Below, one piece after another: positions 12,329 through 23,524 of a stretch of 64,000 nucleotides of DNA; position 1 is the first letter of the stretch; every line of letters starts with the position of its first letter. The notes below the pieces were generated by a model that worked only from the letters and a program-made list of their open reading frames with translations, made no database searches and was not told the origin of the DNA. The stretch comes from Dugong dugon (Eukaryota > Chordata > Mammalia > Sirenia > Dugongidae), in NCBI GenBank assembly GCA_030035585.1, contig CM057482.1, positions 47,101,501 through 47,165,500 on the forward strand. The letters are read 5' to 3'. Made by a program: the position numbers and the translations under genes.

Positions 12329-13205
12329 GATTACATCTTCTTAAATAATATTATACAGCACCATACAACCCCATACTCCAAGGAAAAGAAGCTTAAAGAG
12401 CGTCATTCTTGCCTGGCTGGTGTGTACTGAGATGAAATTCTGACTGGGGCTAGATGATCTGTAGTGAGTCCTGGACTCTTATTGGCCGGCCTATTGTCAG
12501 GACTTATGCTTTAGTGGGGGAGCCACAGATAGGGCCATGAGATAGGCTCAGAGGCTCATGAGCCACATGATCACATGAGCCCAGAGAATTCCTCCTTGTG
12601 CTCTACCATGAAGAGGATACTTCCAGCTCCTAATGCTCTGGCTGCCCTGTCTGCTGACAAGCACAAGGTCTTATAAGGTGGAGACATCATTTAAGTTTGA
12701 GGCCATCACAAGGACTCATCCAAGTCCCTCTCAGCCCTCTGCAGGTATATGTGTCAAGGAGGCGGCTCAGCCCCCTAACCCCAGAGCTACCCGCCATGAC
12801 CTTGGAGCCAGGCCTGGAAAGAGGTGCCAGGCTCAGCTGATTGGACCAGCAAGGGCCACCTGACTGTATGTGGACCAATGAGAGTGTCTCCTGGAAACTC
12901 AGTACTGAAATCCAGATATGGATAGGTCATGTCTGCTTATGGTTGGCAGATCACAAGTCTACATTTGCCTATCCACAATTCAGAAATCCAAAAAGCTCTA
13001 AGAATGTTTTCTTACACTTGTGGCAAACACATCTGGCAGCACAAGCAGCTTTGACTGAATGTGGCTCTTGGTAGTCTTTAGCGTCCCATCTCGTGGGACT
13101 AGTCGTAGGTGACCTGGCAGAGACATCGGTGCATCTGATGTGGGGTGCTGCCCTGGACCCCACTGGGGGTGTTAGGTGATAGATGGTTGATGCACTATTG
13201 TTATC
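12329..13205. other. Unassigned intronic sequence
   Basis: No gene or known repeat was recognised in this stretch. Confidence 0.5.
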
Positions 13206-13217
13206 TTTCTAACACCT

Positions 13218-13468
13218 CTTGTTGTTGTTAGCTGATGTTGAGTTGGTCTTCAACTCATGGTGACCCCATGTACAACGGAACATATGCTGCTCGGTCCTGT
13301 GCCAACCCCATGATTGTCTGTGGATCAGACTATTGTGATTCACAGGGTTTTCGCTGGCTGATTTTTGGAAGTAGACTGCCATCCTTTCTTCGTAGTCTGT
13401 CTTAGTCTGGAAGCTCCACGGAAACCTGTTCAGCTTCATAGCAACATGTAAGCTTCCACTGACAGATA
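13218..13468 (-). mobile_element. RTE-type SINE/derivative with target duplication (headless copy of the 29345 family)
   Basis: It is flanked by an exact 12-bp duplication TTTCTAACACCT (13206-13217 and 13469-13480). In sense orientation it reads CTGTCAGTGGAAGCTTACAT and continues to a tail with CATGAGTTGAAGACCAACTC. It is the same family as 29345-29670 but lacks the tRNA-Gly head. Confidence 0.8.
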
Positions 13469-13480
13469 TTTCTAACACCT

Positions 13481-15564
13481 AAATGCCTCGAATTCTGAAA
13501 AATACTTGGCCCCAAAAGATCTGATGAGAGACTGTGGACTTGGTGAGAGGTGTTGGGGTGCTGCTGAACTGGCCCTCATGTGGACAAGTTGTGAGAAAGC
13601 CAATTTTCAGAGGGGGCAGGAGCAAGAGACTCAGGAACACATGCTGTGTGGAAGTGGAGGGAAGGTCCTGACAGTTTCCGAGGCCAAGGACCCAGATCCT
13701 TATGTGGCCACCTTCATCTTGGCCCTTGGGTCCCATGGGACACCGTGAATCTTTGTAACAAATTCCCTCTAGTTCATGAAGCAACTCCACCAGCTTGGCT
13801 GACTTGGAACCAGAGAGTTCTGACCATCATATCCTCCTTCCCTGGAGCCTGAGACCTAGACTCCCCCACCTCAGGGGCCCCTCCCTTTCCACTGTCCCAG
13901 GGGATGCATTGCTGCATCCAGTACTGGCCTCCATCAAGCTCTTTGACACTTCTGTGGGCTTGTGGCCTGCTGGCCTAGGCAGGGAGGCCTGAACTCTTGA
14001 AGGTTTCCACTTAAACAAGATGCCATGGAGAAAGGAGAAATGGAGTGGGTTTGGCAGCTAGCCATCTAAATGGATTTCTGTCTAAAGGCTTTTCCACTCA
14101 GAAATATTTTCTAAGGAGAGTCTTTGTCTTCTTTCTGGAGGTGGTATGGATTTGTGGTCCTGAGTCCTCCCTTGGAAAATCTACCTCTGCAAGAATTTTT
14201 TTTTAATTTTTAATAAGAGAAAAAAGAAAAAATATAGCTCCCCCTTTTTTTGACTGTGCATCACTAGCCAAAGAATTCTGCAGTGATAGCAATGCTAGGA
14301 ATAGGGCAGTGATAATGGGTTTGAGAAGAGCCTGGAGCCCAACCACAGGAATCGTTCCTATCAAGGCTGAGCTCTAATAATGCCTTTATAAATGAGGTTT
14401 TCAGAGGGACAGTTACAGTCTGTAGTCCCCACCTCCCCCTGCCTTCTGAATCAGCCATTGATTTTTTTGTTTTTACCCTTGTGAAATGAACCTTTAAAAA
14501 TTGCTGGCTTCTGTGTATATTTGAGAGAAATGCAACCACATATGGAAGAACTCATGACAATGCCAGCCAAGAGGGGGACTGTGTTAAGCTAGCCTTGCAA
14601 AGCCCTGAACTTGGGCTCTTTCCTTCAAAGGCAAAATATGTGCTGCCCTCTCGCTATCTTTCTAACTAAGGTTGCACTTTTTCAGATCAAAGGCGGTGGC
14701 ACCCTGGCTATAATTATTGATCGCTTGGGCAGAAAGAAACAAAAGGCGAGTGGGTAAAAAGACACCGTGAACCCAATAAGCTCCCCAAATAGCTTCCTGG
14801 TGGGGCTTCCTGGATGAAGGGTCTGGGCAGACACAATTTCAGTCACTGTGATGATAAGGGAACCGAGGAGTTCAGCAATCCAAAAGCGGTTGGAAAGTAA
14901 AATAGAAGTTTAATCTGGGCTTGGAGAAATCAGTGGAAAAACAGACATTTAAACGGGATTTCTGCACTGAATCAATGAGGCAGGAGAATTTAGAACTGAA
15001 GCAAATGACCAAGGAAAGAATAACAACAAATTCATGCACATAGTTGAGTGGAAACAAAAACGGGGTGAGTCTGAGGCCTGACCTCTTCTTGTTCCTGCAA
15101 AATGGGAGAGGATGCAAGAGAGGATCTAGAAACATCTTTATCTGGTGTCCCAGGGATGGTTGGAGGTTCAGAACAGTGCCTCTTCTCATTTAAACCCACT
15201 GTGGTGCTGGGAAGACAGCAGTGCTTGCTGGGGCTATCCCTTCCTGATGAGGGCTGGATGTGCTGAGATGTCCCCCCCGCCTTAGACTAGTGACCAGACA
15301 GAGAGAGGAGAGGGCTGCGTGCGAGCATGTGCTTTCAGCTACTCACATCCATCTCTGCAGGACAAGCCCAGGGTGTGAGGGCTGCCTCTCTCCCCAAGTT
15401 GGCTAGTTAAGCAACAGCGTAGCTGCCATCACACAGCTGCCAAAGGTGTCTTTCTTCTACTTTTTTTTTAAAGTAAAAGGTCTCGGGAGCATCCCAACTC
15501 TTTAAATGAGTCCACAGTGACGTGGATGGGTATTATCTGTTACTGTCTAGAACATCCTCCACCC
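13481..15564. other. Unassigned intronic sequence
   Basis: These two kilobases hold no recognisable exon or transposon. There is an A/T-rich patch at about 14190-14250. Short open frames (13479-14018, 14872-15189) overlap on both strands without motif support. Confidence 0.5.
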
Positions 15565-15999
15565 ATCTGTCAGTCTGTAGTACTGTGATGGCTTGCGTGT
15601 TGCTGTTATGCTAGAAGCTATGCCATTGGTATTTCAAATACCAGCAGGGTCACCCATGGCGGACAAGATTCAGTGGAGCTTTGAGATTAAGACAGACTAG
15701 GAAGAAAGGTCTGGTGATCTACTTCTGAAAATTAGCCAATGTAAACCTTATGGATCACAACAGAACATTGTCTGGCTCAGTTGGTTTGGACATGTCATCA
15801 GGAGGCATCGATCACTGGAGGAGATTATGTTTGGTGAAATAGGAGGCCAACAAAGGTGAGGGAGACCCTCAGTGGGGGTCCAATGATGGACTCGAATACG
15901 CTCGTGATGGTGAAGGTGACACAGGACCGGGCAATGTTTTGTTGTGTTTTACATAAGCTTTGCCATGAGTAGGAGTTGACTTGATGGCAACTATCTAGC
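15565..15999 (+). mobile_element. RTE derivative with a scrap of the ORF C-terminus
   Basis: It opens with the RTE 5' end (CTGTCAGTCTGTAGTACTGT, CAAATACCAGCAGGGTCACC). It then jumps to a coding scrap that translates as GHVIRRHRSLEE, the RTE C-terminal motif, and ends with the tail near AGTTGACTTGATGGCAACT. Most of the ORF is absent. Confidence 0.75.
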
Positions 16000-16003
16000 T
16001 CTC

Positions 16004-16171
16004 TAGATACCCTGGTGGCATAGTGGTTAAGAGGTACATCTGCTAATCAAAAGGTCCCGCAGTTCAAATCCACCAGGTGCTCCTTGGAAACTCTATGGGG
16101 CAGTTCTGCTCTGTCCTATAGGGGCGCTATGAGTCGGAATCGACTTGATGGCAACGGGTTTGGTTTTGTGG
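16004..16171 (+). mobile_element. AfroSINE
   Basis: It has the head CCTGGTGGCATAGTGGTTAA, a B box in AGTTCAAATCC, and the tail TATGAGTCGGAATCGACTTG followed by GGTTTGGTTTT. TATCTAGCT occurs on both sides (15992-16000 and 16172-16180) as the likely target duplication. Confidence 0.93.
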
Positions 16172-16228
16172 TATCTAGCTAGCTAGCTTTCTAGCTATCT
16201 ACCTACCTATCTACTTATCTATGTAGAG
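16172..16228. repeat. Degenerate (TAGC)n/(CTAT)n simple repeat
   Basis: Runs of CTAGCTAG, CTATCTAC and CTACCTAT follow directly after the AfroSINE. Confidence 0.75.
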
Positions 16229-17505
16229 TATCACTTTACAAGTCAGGTCAAAGCTTATGGGTCAAAGTGCTGGTTAAAAAGCTGTGGGTCTGAGGCCGTG
16301 ATGCCTGCCCCTAGCCTCGTCCAGTTATGCACACATGAGTTGTGATAGCATAGGGCAGAATGCAGATTCCAGTAGTTCTTCTCTGAGCTACCAAAATAAA
16401 AACTGATCACAGGGAAGAAACTGAAGATCCGGTACAAGAGTGTCATTCTCCTGGAAAATGCTTTAGAGGAGGTCTAAAATGCAGACCGGTCACTTCCATC
16501 CTTATTAAAGCTCCCTCACCCTGAAGTCATGCTTCCTGTCTTACGCCAGTACTGAAAGTCAGATAATAGGTGGTTATTTTCTGTGAGTCAACTTAGCTCC
16601 ACTGGGACCTGGGCCAGCTCCCTCCCTCCTCCGGCCCTTATCAGCTGCCTGAGTGTGGACATGTCCTGTGACCTCTCTGAGGCTCAGAGCACAGCTTGTT
16701 TTGTATATTAGCTGAGATAATGTATGCAGCACTAACCTAACCCAGTGCCTGGTCCATGGTATGCTCGATAAACAGGAGCAAGCTCCTGCTTATCCCGTTT
16801 ACAGTGCAAACTCTCATTTCCTGGAGATGAACAGAATTTTAGATGTAAAAAACCCTGAATTAGGTCTTGGGGAGTCCTTATCTCCAATATGTAAACATCA
16901 CAAACCCTGCATGTACATAACAGACCACCTAGCATGTGTCAGCCATTGGAAATGTCTGCAGCTGCTCAACAGGGCAGTCTTTTGATTTGGGAGGAAACTC
17001 CTGGAAGGAAAATGTGACCTACACTTATCGTCTTCCCCAAAGTGTAAACTGGTCCTGACATTTCCCCAAACACCTCAGTCAAGGAGCAAGAGCAAATCCA
17101 GAATGGGCCAAGAAAAAAATGCAAGAAAGCATCAACACTGCAAAGTGAAACAACTGATAGACACATCCAGTTGTCCTGCTTTTGCAGAGCCTCGTGCTGG
17201 TCAACACTTGTCCTGGGCCGCTCAGCACAAGGTGCCCGGGGGACAGGCTGTCAGTGTACACACCCTTCTGAGAAATGGGGGGAGGGGAGAGCATGGGACG
17301 AATCTGGTCTTCTCCCTGCCTCCCTCGGGGAAACTTCAGAGAGCTGGGTCATCCAAGTTCAAGCCCACCGTCAGTCCATGGCTGACTTGGGCAGGAGGCC
17401 TGGAGGGTCCTGTTCCTTTTGGGTGAATGGGGGAGGTACCCTTTGAGTTTTCCTGGAGGTAGTTAAGTTCCTGGGGGAGAAGGGATGGAGGATATATGCC
17501 TTTAC
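16229..17505. other. Intronic sequence downstream of the last visible ADAMTS17 exon
   Basis: Apart from a possible MIR at about 16640-16790 (GTGACCTCTCTGAGGCTCAG; CCCAGTGCCTGGTCCATGG), nothing is recognised here. The antisense open frame from 17336 is exon sequence read on into the intron. Confidence 0.5.
16640..16790 (+). repeat. MIR SINE fragment
   Basis: The order of the MIR 3' half is kept, with the phrases CTCTGAGGCTCAGAG and CAGTGCCTGGTCCATGGTA. Confidence 0.5.
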
Positions 17506-17672
17506 CATCAACCACCACTGCGGTCAGCAGGCCCTTCCTCTTGCTGCTCAGCCGGTCATGGGTCTGGCACTGCTGGTCCCGGAAGCTGGGCAGGCCCTTG
17601 GGGCAGGGCAGGTTCTCGCAGGCTGTGTGCTCCACGCTGGCCCCCAGGCAGTGTGTGCCTCCAGGCCCAGGG
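17506..17672 (-). CDS. ADAMTS17: ADAMTS17 internal exon (end of first TSP1 repeat, start of cysteine-rich domain)
   Basis: This 167-bp exon takes one base to complete the split codon, encodes 55 residues, and leaves one base over (phase 2 in, phase 1 out). It reads [17 protein letters not shown], then [29 protein letters not shown] and GLLTAVVVD. The first part closes the thrombospondin type 1 repeat with its last cysteines. The rest opens the cysteine-rich domain. The terminal G plus the next exon should restore the DDK of the family sequence. The acceptor is CTTTTCTTCCTTCTAG and the donor is GATG|GTAAAG. From memory of the human protein, substitutions such as H-C-L-G for H-C-P-G are conservative in position, and all cysteines are kept. 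The next downstream exon (PCELYCSP...) was not found between here and position 1. Confidence 0.94.
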
Positions 17673-18087
17673 CTAGAAGGAAGAAAAGCGCGGGCATTAG
17701 CCAGACAGTGATGCAGAAATAGTAGGGTGCTCCGTTTTTTCCTCTCTGGCCAGGAAGGGCAGAGGCTGGGGCAAGGTTTCTGAGCACCCCCCTCTGCTCT
17801 TGAGACAGAACCTACCTCAGCCGCCCTAGACCCACAATGACAGTACGGTAACTGAACCGTCAGAATGATGAACCCAGAAATCGCAAACCAAGGTCTGGAA
17901 ATGGGATACAGTTAAGTGTCCGTTCAGTGGGGTCTACAAATCGTGCTTTTCATCTGAGCTTAGAACTTGGCCATCTGTACCACTAAACATCCCAAGGGGG
18001 ATTTCTGGTGCTTTTTTGTGTGTGGGGAGGGGTCTTCTATGAAATGAAGACGTTTAAATGACTCTTAAGTATATTCCTCACCAACAA

Positions 18088-18468
18088 TCTGTCAGTGTGT
18101 CAGACTGTGGTGGCTTTTGTGTTGCTGTGATGCTGGAAGCTATGCCACTGGTATTTCAAATACCAGCAGGGTCACCCATGGTGGACAGGTTTCAGCAGAG
18201 CTTCCAGGCTAAGACAGGCTGGAAAGAAAAGGCCTGGTGATCTACTTCTAAAATTTAACCAATGTAAACTCTAACGATCACAACATTAGATTGTCCGATA
18301 CAGTGCAGGAAGATGAGCCCCCTAGGTTGGAAGGCACTCAAAATATACAGTGGCCGTATCAATGGACTTGAGCACACCAACGATCATGAAGACAGCACAG
18401 CACCAGGCAGCGTTTCGTTTTGTGGTCTCTATGAGTTACAGCCAGCTTGACAATAACTAACAAGAACA
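18088..18468 (+). mobile_element. RTE derivative (5' end plus tail)
   Basis: It starts CTGTCAGTGTGTCAGACTGT and contains GATGCTGGAAGCTATGCCAC and ATACCAGCAGGGTCACCCAT. It ends in the RTE tail near CTATGAGTTACAGCCAGC. The coding middle is missing. Confidence 0.75.
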
Positions 18469-19410
18469 AAGTAGACTCCAGAGGTCACTAAATTTCAGAA
18501 GGAGTACATAAATAGCTCTCAATTACTTTATCATGAAAAGACTCAGAATTATTAACTCCCTTATTCATGGTCTTTGGAGTTGTTGAATAATTTTTAAGAG
18601 TCGAAACAAAGTTAAAATAATGTTAGAGATTAGTCAATTATATGATATGCGAATTGGACAACATACAGTATGAGACTGGGTGTTGCACCTAAGATGAGGC
18701 AGTATGGAGTTTTTACAGTCCAAGGAACAAAGAAGCCAGGCAAGTCCAAGCGGTTTCGATGAGTCTTTCAGGTATTCATCAAAATGTCTCTTGAAATCCC
18801 TCCTTCCTCAGAATTGTGTTTGGCTAAGAAGACAATGACACAGTTCTGAAGGGTCAGTGCCTGAAGACTAGGTTTCTAAACAGCTAGACGTCAGCCTGTC
18901 TGGAATGTAGGGCTGTTAGTTACACACAAACTTAAAGGAACAAGCTAGTTATTATCTCTAAAGTTTAGGTTACTTAATATCTGAAACATCTGCCCTGTGA
19001 GACCACGTAGCAGCCATGTTCTTCCGTTCTTCTGGGGTTGGCATAAATGACTCTATGTTGTTTTGAGCTTGAGCAGCCAGAGTTAGATCACAGCTCTGCC
19101 TTTTTCCCTGGGCAAGAGTGAGGCCACGTGGAGTCAATGTGTCCAAATGGGCTGGGCACATATTGTGGTTCTAAGCAATTCTGCAAACCCATGAAGTTTG
19201 TGTTCACTGGCAGAATCCACATTTGTAAGGGGCACTGAGGTGGATGACAGGACCACGGTTCGGGCTGGTCCAAGTCAAGGCTCTCCTAGCTCTTCCAAAA
19301 GGCCCCAGTGTGTCCTCAAAGAACTCTGACCTCAGCCAGCTCTATGATCTCTGTCAGCTCCATGATGCCAAGATCATGATGATGGAGGAAGTAGCATTTT
19401 TTGTTTGTTT
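18469..19410. other. Unassigned intronic sequence
   Basis: No exon or named repeat was recognised. Confidence 0.5.
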
Positions 19411-19414
19411 TCCC

Positions 19415-19506
19415 TGAACTTTTTATTGAGGTACAGCATTTGAGAGGAAAGGGCACAAATCACAGCTATTCTGTCCAGTGAGTTTTCACAAATGGAACCC
19501 ACCTGT
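19415..19506 (-). repeat. Possible old L1 (L1M) fragment interrupted by a SINE
   Basis: CTTTTTATTGAGGTACAGCA and CCAGTGAGTTTTCACAAATG resemble the old L1M end with TTTATTGAGGTATAA. The match is short and the call tentative. Confidence 0.35.
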
Positions 19507-19718
19507 TGGCGGGACTCCTTGGGAGGTGCAAACAGTTAACACGCTTGGCTGCTAACTGAAAGGTTGGAGGCTGGAGCCCACCCAGAGGGACCTTGGAAGA
19601 AATGCCTGGTGATCTTCTGAAAAATCAGTCATTGAAAGCCTTACAGAGCACAGTTCTACTCTGACACACATGGGGTCACCATGAATCAGAGTCGACTAGA
19701 CAGCAACTGGTTTGGTTG
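19507..19718 (+). mobile_element. AfroSINE (long subfamily)
   Basis: The head is ACTCCTTGGGAGGTGCAAAC AGTTAACACGC. The body is GAAATGCCTGGTGATCTTC and ACTCTGACACACATGGGGTC, and the tail is GAGTCGACTAGACAGCAACT. This subfamily carries an extra middle segment compared with the copy at 16004. Confidence 0.9.
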
Positions 19719-19860
19719 GCAGGATAATATTTTTGACACACTAACCAATTTCCTCTTCAGTACTTCTCTTTCCCCCTTGGCCATTTTTCGTGTTCAGGCA
19801 ATGAGGCCATCCTGTGATCAGTGCCTCTGGGAAGAGATATGGCAGCAAAAGGTGGGAGAC

Positions 19861-20077
19861 CAGGGGTCAAAAAATGTTTTCTGTAAGGGGTCAGGTAGTG
19901 AATATTTCAGGCTTTGCAGGCCTTACGTTCTCTGTTGCAACTACTTGGCTGTGCTGTTATAGCACTAAAGCAGCCACAGACAACATGTAAAGGATGACTC
20001 TGTTTGAATAAAACTTTATTTACAACACTAGGCAGTGAGCCAGATTTGGCCTGTGGGTTGTAGTTTGCCGAAACCTG
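19861..20077 (+). mobile_element. hAT-Charlie-type non-autonomous DNA transposon
   Basis: It begins CAGGGGTCAAAAAATGTTTT and contains TTTCAGGCTTTGCAGGCC and AATAAAACTTTATTTAC. It ends TAGTTTGCCGAAACCTG, which is the inverted terminal repeat. This is a familiar ancient mammalian MER-type element. Confidence 0.8.
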
Positions 20078-21540
20078 GTCAACACAACTGCTTTGGAAAA
20101 ACATCCTGAGTAGGAGGCAAGGATCCCCTCTGACTTCTATACCTACCTCTTACACACCAGAAAACTACTCCCTTACTTGGGCGTAGGAGATCTTAGGAGA
20201 CTATTGGTGCTGGCTGCCCTAGAGAGAGGGACTCTCAGTTCTGATTTCAAATGAAACTCAGAAGAAATGAAAAATCTCTAGGTGGTTTATGTGCTCTCGG
20301 AGCAAACAGAGGGGGCTCGTGTTTTGTTTGCTGCCTAGAGCCCAGGGGGCAGCAGGCCTCAGAGAAATGATTGTCCAGTGTGTTCAGGCAGATGGCGCCA
20401 CACAGCCTCAACAGAGCCCTGGGCCCAGGACACAATGACTTGTCTGACACAAAATACTTGTTGAATGGGTAAAGGAATGGGTTCCTGTGCCACACAGAAC
20501 AGCGTGCAAGAAGCAGAGAGGGGCTGATCCTGGAGACCACAAGGACCAGCAAGAGGGACATCTCCATGGCAATAGGTGGGTGCTCATGACTGGGAACGAG
20601 AAGGGGCTGGTGACACAGTAGATCCTGTGTGGCCAGATGTCCCAAGGACCACATGCGTCCTCCCAGAACTTAGATGTAGACTTGAGGAAGGTAGGGTGAA
20701 AACTCTTGAACTGATTGGGAATCCAACTCCTACCGGAAGGGAGTTCAAAAATTCAAATTAGGCTGATTTCTAGAGGATACAGGAAGCTATGTTTCCTACA
20801 CACCTTAGAGCGTGGACTGACATTTGTTCATGGTGTATAATCAATTTCCAGAGTTATCATGAAGCTTCGTTTTAACTTCAGATTCATCCATCTTCATCAA
20901 TTGGTTTCTCCAGATTTACGTCTGACTGATCCACATACACTGACTACCTTGTACGCCTGACAGTGGGCAGCTGGAGAAGAGACTAAACGTGACATCAAAG
21001 AACTTCCGGATCCAGCAGAAAGCAGACCTGGGAGGGGCTGTCCACAGGATATCAGAGACAACCTCAATGTGCCTCCCTCCCCAGCTCTGTTTATCCACCT
21101 TCTTTTCTCATAGACAAGTCCCCTTTCATCCCCCATCAAACTCACTGCCCCATCTTCCCCATTCCACACCCCAAGCCCTCTGGCACCCTTGAGGCCACCT
21201 CCTCCTTGCAGCCTATTTTACTTTCCTTACTGGCACCTCTCCTGACTTCCCATGGGTCTCTTCTACGCTGCTCACCGTGAACTTCGAGTACTGGTGAGCT
21301 GGGTTCTCGTCTCCTCCTGCTCCTCTGCAGCCTCAGCAGGGAACCCTGCACAAGATGGTCTTTAATCAACTGCAGCCAAACTGAATTGCACTCTACGTTC
21401 AGGGCTTATCTTAAAATGACACAAAGAGTTGATGTTTTCAGCTTTTCCTTGTGTCACTATTTTGAACAGCATGGGAAAAGGGGAGAAGTAATTCACTAGC
21501 AACAGAATTCAACATCCCAATAACGTCAGAGTCTATATGT
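20078..21540. other. Unassigned intronic sequence
   Basis: I see no exon or named repeat. Open frames at 20247-20654 and 20897-21192 overlap on opposite strands and have no motif. Confidence 0.5.
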
Positions 21541-21542
21541 GG

Positions 21543-21748
21543 GTAGGTCCCTGGGTGGTGCAAATGGTTAACATGCTCAGCTGCTAATCAAAGGCTGGAG
21601 GTTCATGTGTACCCAGAAATGCCTCAGAAAAGTCTTGCGATCTACTTCCAAAAAATCAGCAATTGAAAGCCTATGGAGCACAGTTATACTCTGACACACA
21701 TGGAATCGCCATGCGTCACGGTTGACTCGATGACAATTGATACATGTG
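21543..21748 (+). mobile_element. AfroSINE (long subfamily)
   Basis: The head is GTCCCTGGGTGGTGCAAATG, the middle ATCTACTTCCAAAAAATCAG and ACTCTGACACACATGGAATC, and the tail GGTTGACTCGATGACAATTG. Confidence 0.9.
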
Positions 21749-22524
21749 GGCAGGCCCCTGTACTCAGGCTAGAGGACGCTCTCAGCTGCTCCCTCTTCCT
21801 GACTGCTCTGTAATAACAGATCATCCGAGAGCCCCTGTGAGACTGTGACATCAGCTAGGGCCTCCTGGGCACACACTGGTCCCAAGACAACAGAAATGGG
21901 CCCTCAATACATGGGTGTAGATGAGACAGGAGGAGAATCTTTGGGGGGCAGGTGGCTGATAGGGAGGTCCAGAAATGTCTTCCCCATGGAAGTTGTATAG
22001 GGGAACTTGGAGGAGGAGACCTCCTTCTGGGCTGAAGGGGCGATGCTTGAGCAGCATGGACACAGGGCCTTCAGGAGGTGCTAGCGCAGGCCAGAGGGAC
22101 CAAAGCCACATAGGGGGTGAGAGATGCCCTTTCACATTCATGCTACACGTCCTTCCAAGCTATGCAGAAAGGATAAGGAAAAAGACATCCCGGAAGAATA
22201 AAACCAAAGAAACACGGCTAAAGTGAAGGATAATTAAATCACAGAACTAATTAAACAACTATTAAAATAATGGAATTAATGATAGGCCAGAGTCATTGCT
22301 TTCTGAGGGGACAGACAGACCCATGTCCTTCCCTCAGCCTCTCCCATGAGAGTGGGAGAGCACTGGCCTGAAGGGCACCACTGGTCAAGGAAAGGGGAGG
22401 AATCAGCACATTTAACCTCATCTTGACATGAGGGACTGTCACCTTAGGACACGGGGAAAAGCTGCAAGGAAGAGGCACTTTCAAATAAACAACAAAATGT
22501 AAACTGCTAACACTATAGGACTCT
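21749..22524. other. Unassigned intronic sequence
   Basis: No exon or repeat was recognised. Confidence 0.5.
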
Positions 22525-22660
22525 ACAGCCATTACCTCACTGAGCTGGTACAAAGAATCACCAGGGGGCCTGGACTGCATCCCTCAGATGGGAAACTGAA
22601 GCTCACATAGGTTAAACAAATGCTCAGTGGGCAACTAAGGGCTGGAGGTAAGATGAAACG
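22525..22660 (-). repeat. Possible MIR fragment
   Basis: CCTCAGATGGGAAACTGAAG followed by GGTTAAACAAATGCTCAGT is consistent with a MIR core in reverse, but it is degraded. Confidence 0.4.
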
Positions 22661-22884
22661 TGATGTCTGAGAGCCCCTGGATCGGGCAGAAGCAGGCCTG
22701 GAAGAGGCTGCCCATAGGTACTGTGGGCCTGGAATGGCTGACTGACCAGCTGATACAGTCATCTGGGTGCTATTCGTTTTGTAGATACATTCTCCAATAT
22801 CAATCACCGATTTTTATTTTTACTTTCTTAGGGTGTTCTAAACACAAGGTAGATGCTTAGCTAGACCACCAAATGCCCTGACAC

Positions 22885-23245
22885 TTATAAGAAAGAATAT
22901 CTAGATGACAAATACAGACATAAACAGACGCTCAACCTCATTACCTGTGGGAGAAATGCAAATAAAAGCCTCAATGAGATACCTCTCCACACCCACGAGG
23001 ATGGCTAAGATGGAAAAGACTGATGACATCAAGTGTTGGTAAGGGTGTGGAGGCACTGGAACCCTCCCCAGCTTACTGCAGTGAAAATGGTACAGCTACT
23101 TTGAGAAACAGAGAGGTCCTCATGAGTTTATGAACATGGCACGGGGAGCCAGCAAGGCCACACGGGCTTTTCTGACGCGTGCCGGCATGTGGGCATTCAC
23201 CATAGGTGTACTTCTCTCTCGGGAATACTTCAGTAAATGTGCTTC
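22885..23245 (+). mobile_element. Old L1 ORF2 fragment
   Basis: The block GAAATGCAAATAAAAGCCTC, GAGATACCTCTCCACACCC, GTTGGTAAGGGTGTGGAGG is the well-known region near the end of L1 ORF2. It is truncated at both ends. Confidence 0.75.
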
Positions 23246-23311
23246 AATAATAAGGAGAGGAATAAAGCAGGGAGGTGCTGGTGACAAACCAAAAGTGTGG
23301 AGACAAAGATG

Positions 23312-23440
23312 AGCTCCTCACCAGATCGTGAGCTCCTGGTGGCCAAGGCTCCTGCCCATGGTTGGGTCTGCAGGGCCCTAGGACAGAACCAAGTATAGAG
23401 TAGAGAAGCAGCAAAGGTTTGCAGAAATGAACAGAATCTC
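23312..23440 (+). repeat. L2 LINE 3' end fragment
   Basis: AGATCGTGAGCTCCTGGTGG followed by an AGGACAGAACCAAG block resembles the L2 tail (GTGAGCTCCTTGAGGGCAGG). Confidence 0.45.
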
Positions 23441-23503
23441 GAGGCAGCAGATCTGCCCTGTCCCTGCGAGTGGCTGGAAAAGAAAGTGTCAGCTGAACAG
23501 CAA

Positions 23504-23524
23504 TTTTTTTTTTTTTTTTTTTTT
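23504..23524. repeat. Poly-T tract
   Basis: Twenty-one T residues in a row. No retrotransposon body was recognised next to it. Confidence 0.85.
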
